A stretch of DNA of 64,000 nucleotides from Pseudonocardia kunmingensis (GTDB taxonomy: Bacteria; Actinomycetota; Actinomycetes; Mycobacteriales; Pseudonocardiaceae), in contig NZ_VFPA01000001.1 in assembly GCF_006716445.1 (NCBI RefSeq), positions 434,001-498,000 on the forward strand, written 5' to 3'. Made by a program: the position numbers and the translations under genes. Positions 38,327-46,287 of this stretch are shown here, piece by piece. How positions within the stretch are numbered: position 1 is the first letter of the stretch; each line of letters starts with the position of its first letter. The notes beneath the pieces were generated by a model. That model was not told the DNA's origin. It was given only the letters and a program-made list of their open reading frames with translations, and ran no database searches.

Positions 38327-39138
38327 GGGACGAGCAGCGGTCGGGGGGTGGCGTCGACCGTGAACCGCCGGTTCTGCAGGACCGGCAGCCGGCGGCGCGC
38401 GGCGTCGAGCCGCTCGCGGGTGACGTGGGCGGTGATCGTGGCCGGGTCCTCACCGGCCTGCGCGATCGGCACGCCGAGCGGGTCGACGACCAGGCTCTGG
38501 CCGATGTTGCGCGCACCGCACTCGCCGCTGGCCACGACGTAGGCGGTGTTGTCCAGCGCCCGCGCGGTGACGAGGGTGCGCCAGTGGTGTTCCTTCAGCG
38601 GCCCGCGCACCCACGCGGCGGGCAGGACCAGCACATCGGCCCCTGCGGTGGCCAGGAGCCGCGCGAGCTCGGGGAAGCGCACGTCGTAGCACGTCATGAG
38701 GCCGACGGCGAACCCGCGGACGTCGACGAGCGGCGGCACCACGTCGGCGGCGGTGACGTTGTCCGACTCCGCCATGCTGAACGCGTCGTAGAGGTGCAGC
38801 TTGCGGTAGACCTGCACGACCGCGCCGTCGCGAAGGACGACGAGCGTGTTGTAGGGCTTGTCCCCGGTCGACGGCTCGTGGATGCCGACGACCACGGTCA
38901 CGCCGAGACCGGTCGTCACGTCCGCGAGACCGGTGACGAAGGGTCCGTCGACCGGTTGGGCGTGCTCGCGGATGCGCTCGCGGTCCTCGACGAACCGGGC
39001 GAGCACCCCTTCGGGGAGCACCAGCAGGTCGACGCCGTCGGCCTCGGCGGCGCGCACGATGCCGGCGCACGTCTCCAGGTTCGCGCGCCAGTCCCCGCTC
39101 GCGGCGAACTGGCCGGCGGCGACCTTCAGGCTGTCCAT
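38323..39138 (-). CDS. Carbon-nitrogen hydrolase (nitrilase superfamily)
   Basis: 271-residue amidase-like enzyme with the catalytic triad Glu43 (LLVLPEGVL), Lys113 (YRKLHLYDAF) and Cys150 (GLMTCYDVRFPE). Closest in pattern to deaminated-glutathione amidase/Nit1-type proteins and other omega-amidases. The end is 4 bp beyond the start of the frameshifted binding-protein gene. It overlaps the next upstream gene by 13 bp, so it is in the amino-acid importer operon. Substrate unknown. Confidence 0.85.
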   Translation of the reverse strand: MDSLKVAAGQFAASGDWRANLETCAGIVRAAEADGVDLLVLPEGVLARFVEDRERIREHAQPVDGPFVTGLADVTTGLGVTVVVGIHEPSTGDKPYNTLVVLRDGAVVQVYRKLHLYDAFSMAESDNVTAADVVPPLVDVRGFAVGLMTCYDVRFPELARLLATAGADVLVLPAAWVRGPLKEHHWRTLVTARALDNTAYVVASGECGARNIGQSLVVDPLGVPIAQAGEDPATITAHVTRERLDAARRRLPVLQNRRFTVDATPRPLLVP

Positions 39139-40124
39139 GCGGCGTCCTCCACGACGTCGTACTGCGGGGCGGGGTCGGGCCGGAACGGGAACAGGTCGGT
39201 GTCGGGCACCGGCGCCGCGAGGAGGCGCTGCGCGACGAGCTCCTCCTGGAACGCGGCGATCATCCGGCGGTTCGGCGACCACCCGTAGGGCATCCAGTCG
39301 GAGCCGAAGACGCGGGTCGTGGCGGCGACCTCCTCGTTGAGCCACGGGCTGACGTCCACGAGCTTCGTGCGCCGCGCCGCGCTGACCCGCTTGGCGGCCT
39401 CGAACAGGTCCACCAGTTCCTGTGCGAGACCGGGCTCGCGCGCGAGGACGTCGGCGCGGACGCCGAGCAGGTGGATCCCGGGGACGAAGCCGTGGGTGTC
39501 GAACCAGCGCTGCTCGGCGCTCCGCGGGGCGCGGAACAGCGTGCGCAGCGGCGAGCCCGTCCGGTGGAAGCCGGGCGGCATGAACGGCGTCATGACGGCG
39601 TCGAGCTCGCCGGTCTCCAACAGGTCGACGAGCGCCGCGCCGCCGTCGGTCGGGCGGACGTTCGGGCCGACGCGCACGCCGCCGATCCGGTCGAACGCCG
39701 GGTGCGCGGCGGTCAGCGGGCCCACCCGCCACTGGGCGTCGTCCACTCCGACGCCGGCTTCGCGCAGCACGGCGCGGGTCCAGGTGTTGCCGCTGTCCGG
39801 CCAGCCGGTGAGCCCGATGCGTGCCCCCACGAGGTCTTCCGGGCGCTCGGCGGCCGAGTCCCGCCGCACGAGGATGCAGCGGTGCCGGAAGCCGCGCATG
39901 AGGAACACCGGCAGCCCGACGACCCGGTTGTCACCGTCGGCGCGAGCGCGGACGTAACGGCTGAACGAGGTCTCGGCGGCGGCGTACCCCGGCTCGCTCC
40001 AGAGGTCCGGCGTGGTGTCCAGCCGGGACAACCGCACGCCGGGGGCCGAGACGTCTCCCAGCGCGATCGGGACGACGTGGTCCCAGTGCCGGGTGCCGAG
40101 GTGCAGGTCCACGTCCGGCACCAT
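39126..40124 (-). CDS. 4,5-dihydroxyphthalate-decarboxylase-like protein (solute-binding fold)
   Basis: 332 residues without a signal peptide. The sequence (LHLGTRHWDHVVPIALGDVSAPG, VVGLPVFLMRGFRHRCILVRR, DAVMTPFMPPGF) matches the family of 4,5-dihydroxyphthalate decarboxylase Pht5, whose fold resembles periplasmic binding proteins. Cytoplasmic location and enzyme role are inferred; a leaderless ligand-binding protein is also possible. It heads the leftward operon with the nitrilase and the importer, divergent from a MocR regulator with a conserved repeat between them. Confidence 0.7.
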   Translation of the reverse strand: MVPDVDLHLGTRHWDHVVPIALGDVSAPGVRLSRLDTTPDLWSEPGYAAAETSFSRYVRARADGDNRVVGLPVFLMRGFRHRCILVRRDSAAERPEDLVGARIGLTGWPDSGNTWTRAVLREAGVGVDDAQWRVGPLTAAHPAFDRIGGVRVGPNVRPTDGGAALVDLLETGELDAVMTPFMPPGFHRTGSPLRTLFRAPRSAEQRWFDTHGFVPGIHLLGVRADVLAREPGLAQELVDLFEAAKRVSAARRTKLVDVSPWLNEEVAATTRVFGSDWMPYGWSPNRRMIAAFQEELVAQRLLAAPVPDTDLFPFRPDPAPQYDVVEDAAWTA

Positions 40125-40141
40125 ATGTTCAGCCAGAGTTG

Positions 40142-40172
40142 CTGGACAATACTTGTGAATGTTCCTGGACAA
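40142..40172. promoter_or_regulatory. Candidate MocR operator (direct CTGGACAA repeat)
   Basis: CTGGACAA occurs at 40142-40149 and 40165-40172, 23 bp apart start to start (about two helix turns), in the AT-richer divergent region between the decarboxylase-like gene (start 40124) and the MocR gene (start 40189). MocR/GabR regulators are known to bind direct repeats. The second copy sits just ahead of the MocR ribosome binding site AAGGAGGG, favouring autoregulation. Confidence 0.55.
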
Positions 40173-40188
40173 AAGGAGGGACACTCGG

Positions 40189-41544
40189 ATGAGCGGTGCC
40201 ACGCCCGACGGCGTCCCGACGATCTCCGCGGCGTGGCTCGCCGAGCAGATCGCCGAACCGACGGCGGCCGGGATCGCCGCCGCCATCGCGCGACTGGTCC
40301 GCGCGGGCGCACTGGTGCCGCAGACGCGGCTGCCCACGGTGCGCGCCCTGGCGCCGCGGCTGGGCGTCAGTCCGGCCACCGTCTCCGCCGCGTGGACCGC
40401 GCTGCGCAAGCAGCAGATCCTCGCCGGCGGTGGGCGGCAGGGCATCCGCGTGCAGGGCGGGCTCGCGGTCTCCCGGCCCTCCCGCTACGAGAACATCGCG
40501 CACCTCTGGCCGGAGCGGACCGTGAACCTCTCTCGCGCGGTGCCCGACCCCGCCCTGCTGCCGGACCTGCGGCCCGCGTTCGAGCACGCCGTCGGCGATC
40601 CGGACCTCAACTCGTACGAGGTCATGCCGATGAGCGGCCCCCTCGGCACGGCGATCGCAGGGTCCTGGCCGTTCCCCACGCAGCACCGGATGGCCGTGAA
40701 CGGCGGCTACGAGGGGCTGCTCATGCTGCTGCGCACCAGCGTGGTGCCCGGGGAGTACGTCGCGGTCGAGGACCCGGCGACCCCGCGGCTGCTCGACATC
40801 CTCGACAACGTCGGGGCCCGCGTGGTGCCGGTGTCGCTCGACGCCTCCGGACCGGTGCCCGCCTCGTTGGCCGAGGCGGTGCGCGCGCAGCCCGTCGCGT
40901 TCGTCTACGAACCCCGCAGCAGCTCCTTCCTGTCCTCCACGACCACCGCGGAGCGTCGTGATCAGATCGCCGCGATCCTGGAGGGCACCGGGATCCTGGT
41001 CGTCGAGGACGACGGGCTCGGCGAGCTCGCCGCGCAGCCCTACCACGGCTTGGGGGAACTGCTCCCCCACCAGACCGTCCTGGTGCGCACCTACTCGAAG
41101 TCGCACGGCCCGGACCTGCGGCTGGCCGTCATGGCTGGAGCGGGCGAGGCCATCGAGCGCGTCCGGGTACACCGCCAGTTCGGCGCGGGCTGGACCAGTC
41201 GCGTCCTGCAGAACGCCCTGGCCTGGCTCCTCACCGACGCATCGTCGCGCGCGTCCGTGGACCACGCGCGGGAGGTCTACCGGAGCAGGCGGGACGCGAT
41301 GCTCGGGCTGCTCGCCGAGCGCGGTGTCCCGGCGCGCGGCCCGGACGGCCTCGCCGTCTGGGTCCCGGTGCGCAGCGAGCAGGAGGCGAAACTGGTGCTC
41401 GCGTCGCACGGGATCGCGGTCGCGACCTCCGCGGAGAGCCGGACCCGCCCGGGCGACCCCGCGATCCGCGTCTCGACCGGCATCGCGGTGCCGGACCCGG
41501 AGGCGGTGGCCGACGCGCTCGCCCTGGCGGTCCGCGCCCGCTGA
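40189..41544 (+). CDS. MocR-type transcriptional regulator (GntR + aminotransferase)
   Basis: 451 residues. N-terminal winged helix (RLPTVRALAPRLGVSPATVS, about 47-66) and a fold-type I aminotransferase-like domain with the PLP lysine at Lys304 (RTYSKSHGPDLR). Such proteins sense PLP or an amino-compound and control adjacent genes. The ATG at 40189 follows AAAGGAGGGA; an upstream in-frame ATG at 40159 would put the ribosome binding site inside the gene. It probably regulates the divergent nitrilase/importer operon. Confidence 0.9.
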   Translation: MSGATPDGVPTISAAWLAEQIAEPTAAGIAAAIARLVRAGALVPQTRLPTVRALAPRLGVSPATVSAAWTALRKQQILAGGGRQGIRVQGGLAVSRPSRYENIAHLWPERTVNLSRAVPDPALLPDLRPAFEHAVGDPDLNSYEVMPMSGPLGTAIAGSWPFPTQHRMAVNGGYEGLLMLLRTSVVPGEYVAVEDPATPRLLDILDNVGARVVPVSLDASGPVPASLAEAVRAQPVAFVYEPRSSSFLSSTTTAERRDQIAAILEGTGILVVEDDGLGELAAQPYHGLGELLPHQTVLVRTYSKSHGPDLRLAVMAGAGEAIERVRVHRQFGAGWTSRVLQNALAWLLTDASSRASVDHAREVYRSRRDAMLGLLAERGVPARGPDGLAVWVPVRSEQEAKLVLASHGIAVATSAESRTRPGDPAIRVSTGIAVPDPEAVADALALAVRAR

Positions 41545-41574
41545 GCGCCCGGCCATCGCCGCGGGGGCGAGCTC

Positions 41575-42150
41575 TCAGGCGGCGCGACCGAGGTAGGCGA
41601 GGAAGCGGGTCTGCTCGTCCGCGCCCTCCGGCGGCGTCAGTTCCGGTCCGATCCCGCCGGGCACGCGCATGTCGAAGGTGCGCGACCACGCGAAGCAGCC
41701 CGGCACGAGGTCCGGGTCGAGACGCACGTCGAGGCCCGCTGGTGCTCCGATGTCCCAGGTGTGGGCGAGGAAGTCGGTCACCAGCGCGGTCACGAACGAC
41801 TCCAGCGGCACCTCGCCGAAGGCTCGGAGGCTCACGGTCCGGGCGAGCGCGTCCGGCGTCAGTGTCGGGAGGCTGGCGGCGCGGGCGGCCCGCCAGGTGC
41901 CGAGCGGGTCGGCGCCGATGAGGGTGCCCGGGTGGGGTGCGCCGGGGGCGCCCTCGTCGGAGGTGAAGGGGCGGCCGGTGGCCAGGTGGCGGACCAGGTC
42001 CTGGCCCCAGACGACGTGGCCCAGCACGTCGCGGGCGGTCCAGCCGGCGCAGGCCGACGGGTCGTCCCAGCGGCCGGCCGGCAGGGCGGCGACGACGTGG
42101 TCGAAGCCGTCCTGGGCGCGGACGTAGCGGTCGATGGTGGTCTCGGGCAT
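41575..42150 (-). CDS. TIGR03086-type metal-binding protein (DinB/mycothiol-dependent fold)
   Basis: 191 residues. The opening YVRAQDGFDHVVAALPAGRWDDPSACAGWTARDVLGHVVWG and the later VTDFLAHTWD give the metal-ligand histidines of the DinB/maleylpyruvate-isomerase-like four-helix fold. Members are often mycothiol-dependent transferases. The gene is divergent from the ECF42 sigma factor operon and is preceded by a matching ECF-type promoter, so it is a likely target of that sigma factor. Confidence 0.8.
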   Translation of the reverse strand: MPETTIDRYVRAQDGFDHVVAALPAGRWDDPSACAGWTARDVLGHVVWGQDLVRHLATGRPFTSDEGAPGAPHPGTLIGADPLGTWRAARAASLPTLTPDALARTVSLRAFGEVPLESFVTALVTDFLAHTWDIGAPAGLDVRLDPDLVPGCFAWSRTFDMRVPGGIGPELTPPEGADEQTRFLAYLGRAA

Positions 42151-42183
42151 TTCTTCTCCCTGTCTCGGGTCAACACCTCCGAG

Positions 42184-42210
42184 GACGAACGGTCGCCGAC
42201 CGACTCGACA
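42184..42210 (-). promoter_or_regulatory. Predicted ECF42-type promoter of the TIGR03086 gene
   Basis: On the minus strand TGTCGA (42210-42205) is followed after 17 bases by CGTC (42187-42184), about 34 bp upstream of the start codon at 42150. TGTCGA with a CGTC-type -10 is the pattern I recall for ECF42 sigma factors. Confidence 0.6.
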
Positions 42211-42218
42211 CCGGAGCC

Positions 42219-42245
42219 GGTCGATCTCGCTCGGCCCCGTTCGTC
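42219..42245 (+). promoter_or_regulatory. Predicted ECF42-type promoter of the DGPF/sigma operon
   Basis: GGTCGA at 42219-42224, 17 bases, then CGTC at 42242-42245, 45 bp upstream of the DGPF start at 42291. Same spacing and elements as the divergent promoter, with G for T in the first position. This supports autoregulation by the sigma factor. Confidence 0.55.
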
Positions 42246-42290
42246 CTCGGGTTGGGGCTACCGTCTGATAGCTGCGGGGAGGAGCGGGAG

Positions 42291-42650
42291 ATGCGCTACA
42301 TGCTGCTGGTCTACGGGTGCGAGCGAGCGGACGCCGGAACGCCGGAGCGGGCCGCGAAGGTCGCGGCGGTGCGGGCGTTCACGCGGCGCTGCGCCGAGGA
42401 CGGCGTGCTGCGCGGCTACGACCCGCTGCACACCACCGACTCGGCCACCACCGTCCGCGTGCGCGACGGCGACGCGCTGGTGACCGACGGCCCGTTCGCC
42501 GAGACCGCCGAGCAGCTCGGGGGGTACTTCATCCTCGACTGCGCCGACCTGGACGAGGCGCTCGCCTACGCCACGATGTGCCCGCTGGCGGCGGAGGGGG
42601 CGGTGGAGGTCCGCCCGATCCTGCAGGTGTCGATGGAGCCCGCGGGGTGA
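42291..42650 (+). CDS. YCII/DGPF-domain protein
   Basis: 119-residue YCII-related protein with the name-giving [20 protein letters not shown] motif. DGPF proteins are the constant partners of ECF42 sigma factors and may act as their sensors or targets. The ATG follows GGGGAGGAGCGGG. The stop overlaps the sigma factor start (GTGA). The gene is preceded by an ECF-type promoter. Confidence 0.9.
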   Translation: MRYMLLVYGCERADAGTPERAAKVAAVRAFTRRCAEDGVLRGYDPLHTTDSATTVRVRDGDALVTDGPFAETAEQLGGYFILDCADLDEALAYATMCPLAAEGAVEVRPILQVSMEPAG

Positions 42651-43888
42651 CACCGGCGGCGGTACTGGAGCGGGTCTTCCGCGCCGAGCGGACGCGGGTG
42701 CTCGCGGCGCTGGTCCGCGGGCTCGGGGACGTCGAGCTCGCCGAGGAGGCCCTGTCCGAAGCGTGTGCCGCGGCGCTGCGCACCTGGGGCGCGGACGGTG
42801 TTCCGCGCGATCCCGCGGCCTGGCTGGTGACCGTCGGCCGCCGCGCCGCGCTGGACCGCATCCGTCGCACCCGCGTGGGCGAGGCCAAGTACGCGCAGCT
42901 CGCGCGGGAGGAGCGGAGCGTGGACGGGATGCCGGACGAGCTGCCGGACGGCCTGGCCCGCGTGGGCGACGACCGGCTGAGCCTGCTGTTCACCTGCTGC
43001 CACCCGGCGCTGGCCCTCGAGGCGCGGGTCGCGCTCACGCTGCAGGTGGTCGGCGGGCTCACCGCGGCGCAGATCGCGCGGGCGTTCCTCGTCGCGGAGG
43101 CGACCATGGCGCAGCGGCTGGTACGGGCCAAGCGCAAGATCCGCGACGCGCGGATCCGCTTCGCCGTCCCGGACGAGGCCGCGCTGCCCGACCGCCTCGC
43201 CGGGGTGCTCGCCGTCGTCTACCTGGTCTTCACCGAGGGGTACCTCGCCACGGCCGGTGACCGGCTGGTCCGCCCCGACCTCACCGCGGAGGCGCTGCGG
43301 CTGGGCAAGCTCGTGGCCACGTTGATGCCCGACGAGGTCGAACCGCTCGGCCTCGTGGCGCTGATGCTGCTGCAGGACTCCCGCCGCGACGCCCGCACGG
43401 GGCCCGACGGGGAGCTGGTGCTGCTCGAGGAGCAGGACCGCACCCGCTGGGACCGCGCGCAGATCGCCGAGGGCCTCGCCCTGGTGGAGCGGGCCCTGCG
43501 GCGGGGCCGGCCGGGGCCCTACCAGCTGCAGGCGGCCATCGCGGCGGTGCACGCGGGCGCGGCCGATGCCGCGACGACGGACTGGCCCCAGATCGTCGCC
43601 CTCTACGACGAGCTGGCCCGCCACCGGCCCGGCCCGGTCGTGGCGCTCAACCGCGCGGTGGCCGTCGCGATGGCGGACGGCCCGCAGCGCGGGCTGGACC
43701 TGGTCGAGGAGATCAGCGGGCTGGAGCGGTACCGGCTGTTCCACGCCGCGCGCGGCGACCTCCTGCGGCGGCTGGGACGGGCCCCCGAGGCCGTGGCGGC
43801 CTACCGCCGAGCCCGCGAGCTGGCCACCAACCCCGCCGAACAGCGGTTCCTCGACGGCCGCCTGCACGCGCTCGGGAGCAGGTGCTGA
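42647..43888 (+). CDS. ECF42-family RNA polymerase sigma factor
   Basis: 413 residues, much longer than ordinary ECF sigma factors. Region 2 ([30 protein letters not shown]) and region 4 ([28 protein letters not shown]) are followed by a roughly 200-residue C-terminal extension with TPR-like helices ([22 protein letters not shown] and [17 protein letters not shown]). This layout and the overlapping DGPF gene define ECF42. The extension is thought to be needed for activity. No anti-sigma gene is present, as usual for the group. Confidence 0.92.
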   Translation: MTPAAVLERVFRAERTRVLAALVRGLGDVELAEEALSEACAAALRTWGADGVPRDPAAWLVTVGRRAALDRIRRTRVGEAKYAQLAREERSVDGMPDELPDGLARVGDDRLSLLFTCCHPALALEARVALTLQVVGGLTAAQIARAFLVAEATMAQRLVRAKRKIRDARIRFAVPDEAALPDRLAGVLAVVYLVFTEGYLATAGDRLVRPDLTAEALRLGKLVATLMPDEVEPLGLVALMLLQDSRRDARTGPDGELVLLEEQDRTRWDRAQIAEGLALVERALRRGRPGPYQLQAAIAAVHAGAADAATTDWPQIVALYDELARHRPGPVVALNRAVAVAMADGPQRGLDLVEEISGLERYRLFHAARGDLLRRLGRAPEAVAAYRRARELATNPAEQRFLDGRLHALGSRC

Positions 43889-43971
43889 ACCCGCGGGCCG
43901 GGGCGCCGCGTCCCACCGCCGCGGACTACTAGGCTGCCCGGGTCCCCCGACTGCCGGAGGTTGGATCGCGC

Positions 43972-45249
43972 GTGGCTCCACCGTCCGCCCGCACCCGCGC
44001 CACCAGGGCGCTCGCACTGGCCGTCGCGGTGGTGCTGCCCGCCGCGTGCAGCACGGCCCCGAGCGGGGCACCGGAGGCGGGGGCACGCGAGGAGGTGGCG
44101 CGCAACGTCATCCTCCTGCTCGGGGACGGCCTCGGTCAGCCGCAGCGCGAGTTCCTCCGCATGGCCGTCGCCGGGCCCAATGGCGAGCTCGCGATGGACC
44201 GCCTCGACGTCACCGGGTCGGTCGACACCTCCCCCGCGGCCGACGACCAGGTCACCGACTCGGCGGCCGCCGCCACCGCGTTCGCCACCGGCGTGCGGAC
44301 CACCAACGGGGCGGTCGGCGTGGACGTCGACGGCGAGCCGCTGACGACCGCGCTGGAGCTGGCCCGCGACGCCGGGAAGGCGACCGGGCTGGTCACCACC
44401 TCGCAGGTCACGGACGCCAGCCCGGCGGCGTTCGCCGCGCACGTCGGCGACCGCGACCTGCAGAGCGAGATCGCCGAGCAGTACCTGGAGGACGCCCGGG
44501 TGGACGTCGTCCTCGGCGGAGGGCGGGACCACTGGCTCCCGGAGGGGTCGCAGCGCGGCGCAGAGGACGACGAGCGGGACGACGAGGACGGCGCTGACGA
44601 GGACGGCACCGACGAGGACGGCCGGTCGCGCGGCGACCTGATCGCGCGGGCCACGCAGCTGGGCTACACGCACGTCTCCGACGCCGCAGGACTCGCGGCC
44701 GCGGACGACGAGCGGCTGCTGGGTCTCTTCGCCGACCAGGAGATGTTCGAGAAGGGCGGCGAGGGCGAGGGACGGTACGCGCCCGCGGTCCCGCTGGCCG
44801 ACATGACGCAGGCCGCGCTGCGCGCGCTCGAGCGCCGCGAGGCCGGGTTCTTCCTCCTCGTCGAGGAGGAGGGCATCGACGAGATGGCCCACCACAACAA
44901 CGCCGCGCAGGTGCTGGAGGCGGGACGGGCGCTGGAGGGCGCCGTCGAGACCGCCCTGCAGTTCCAGGCGGGGCACCCGGACACGTTGGTCGTGGTCGCC
45001 GGTGACCACGAGACCGGGGGCATGGAGGTCACCGCCACCGCCCCCGGAGCCCCGCCGGCGGGCGAGGACGGCCCGTTCCCGGCCGCGGACTCGGACCGGC
45101 AGCTGTGGGTCGACTGGTCGACCGCCGACCACACGGACGCGCCCACCCCGATCACGGCGGGCGGGCCGGGCGCGGAGGCGTTCGAGGGCGAGATCCAGAA
45201 CACCCAGGTGTTCACCGGAGTGATGGAGTCGATGAGCCTCGCCAACTGA
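43972..45249 (+). CDS. Alkaline phosphatase lipoprotein
   Basis: 425 residues, signal peptide with lipobox LPAAC (Cys26). Catalytic core: metal-binding Asp52 (ILLLGDGLG), nucleophile Ser97 in QVTDSAAAATAF, later metal residues EEEGIDEMAHHNNA and VAGDHETGGM. It releases phosphate from organic phosphate esters outside the membrane. A low-complexity acidic insert (about residues 198-217, Asp/Glu/Gly-rich) interrupts the fold and may bind calcium. GTG start after CCGGAGG. Confidence 0.92.
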   Translation: MAPPSARTRATRALALAVAVVLPAACSTAPSGAPEAGAREEVARNVILLLGDGLGQPQREFLRMAVAGPNGELAMDRLDVTGSVDTSPAADDQVTDSAAAATAFATGVRTTNGAVGVDVDGEPLTTALELARDAGKATGLVTTSQVTDASPAAFAAHVGDRDLQSEIAEQYLEDARVDVVLGGGRDHWLPEGSQRGAEDDERDDEDGADEDGTDEDGRSRGDLIARATQLGYTHVSDAAGLAAADDERLLGLFADQEMFEKGGEGEGRYAPAVPLADMTQAALRALERREAGFFLLVEEEGIDEMAHHNNAAQVLEAGRALEGAVETALQFQAGHPDTLVVVAGDHETGGMEVTATAPGAPPAGEDGPFPAADSDRQLWVDWSTADHTDAPTPITAGGPGAEAFEGEIQNTQVFTGVMESMSLAN

Positions 45250-45273
45250 GTGCGGGCACGGTTCGGGGACGCG

Positions 45274-46287
45274 CTAGCGCAGGTGGGCCAGCGCCGGGTG
45301 TGCGAACGCCTCGGGGTCCACCACGTGCTGCGGCCGCCGTCCGTCCCGCACGTCGAGCACCGACCGGATCGCGGCCGTGCCGCTCGCGAGCGCGAGCTCG
45401 TCGGTCCAGCAGGTGGCGTGCGGGCTGAACAGGGTGTTCGGAGCGGAGAGGATCGGGTCGTCCGGGGTGGGCGGTTCCTCCCGGAAGACGTCGAGCGCGG
45501 CGCCGGCGATGCGGCCCGCGGTCAGCGCGGCGGCGAGCGCGTCCTGGTCGACGATCGGCCCGCGCGCGACGTTGACGAGGAACGCCGAGGGCTTCATGCG
45601 GGCCAGTGCCGCCGCGTCGACGAGGTTGCGGGTGCCCTCGGTGAGCGCCGCGGTGACGAGCACGACGTCTGCCCCGGCGAGCACCGCGTGCAGGTCGCCG
45701 AGCTCGACGCCCGCGGCCGCTGCGGCCGCGGTGTCGGCGTACGGGTCGTGGGCGGTCTGGCGCATCCCGAGCGGCGCGAGCATCGTGCTGACGGTCCGGC
45801 CGATGTTGCCCCACCCGACGAAGCCGACGGTGCGCCCGGTGAGCCCGGTGCCCATGTGGTCGAGCCGGTCCTGCCAGCGGTGCTCGCGCACCAGGCGGTC
45901 CTTGTCCAGCAGGCGGTGGGAGATCCCGAGCACCAGCGCCAGCGCCGCCTGCGCCACGGGGCGGGCGACGGCGTCGCGGGTGATCGTGAGCAGCGTGCCG
46001 TTCGCGGTGAGCGCGGCGACGTCGACGTTGTCGTAGCCCACGCCGAAGCGGGCCACGATGCGCAACCGGTCGGCCTGCTCCAGCGAGCGGGCGGACACCC
46101 GGGGCAGCAGACCGATCAGCGCGTCCAGGCCGGCGAGCTGCCCGGGCGGCACCTCCCCCGCCGTGACGTCGAGGAACCGGTGCTCCACACCCGGGTCGTC
46201 CGCGAGCAGCGACAGCCCGATGTCACCCCAGCCGATCCGCCCGTCCGGGGTCAGGAAATCGCCGGTCAGCCCGACCTGGAAGGTCAT
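45274..46287 (-). CDS. NAD-dependent 2-hydroxyacid dehydrogenase (SerA/GyaR-like)
   Basis: 337-residue D-isomer-specific 2-hydroxyacid dehydrogenase. NAD motif GFVGWGNIGRTV near 153-164, catalytic Arg in VNVARGPIVDQDAL, the acidic partner in FREEPPTP and the His in FSPHATCWTD. It reduces 2-oxo acids or oxidises D-2-hydroxy acids. Start overlaps the stop of the MFS transporter gene by four bases, so the two form an operon. Confidence 0.9.
   Translation of the reverse strand: MTFQVGLTGDFLTPDGRIGWGDIGLSLLADDPGVEHRFLDVTAGEVPPGQLAGLDALIGLLPRVSARSLEQADRLRIVARFGVGYDNVDVAALTANGTLLTITRDAVARPVAQAALALVLGISHRLLDKDRLVREHRWQDRLDHMGTGLTGRTVGFVGWGNIGRTVSTMLAPLGMRQTAHDPYADTAAAAAAGVELGDLHAVLAGADVVLVTAALTEGTRNLVDAAALARMKPSAFLVNVARGPIVDQDALAAALTAGRIAGAALDVFREEPPTPDDPILSAPNTLFSPHATCWTDELALASGTAAIRSVLDVRDGRRPQHVVDPEAFAHPALAHLR

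Larger units (their letters stand above)
42179..42250. promoter_or_regulatory. 13-bp inverted repeat spanning divergent promoters
   Basis: CCGAGGACGAACG at 42179-42191 and its exact complement CGTTCGTCCTCGG at 42238-42250 face each other across 46 bp between the TIGR03086 gene and the DGPF gene. Each arm contains a CGTC element at the -10 position of one of the two divergent promoters listed separately, so the symmetry reflects duplicated promoter sequence. Confidence 0.8.
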
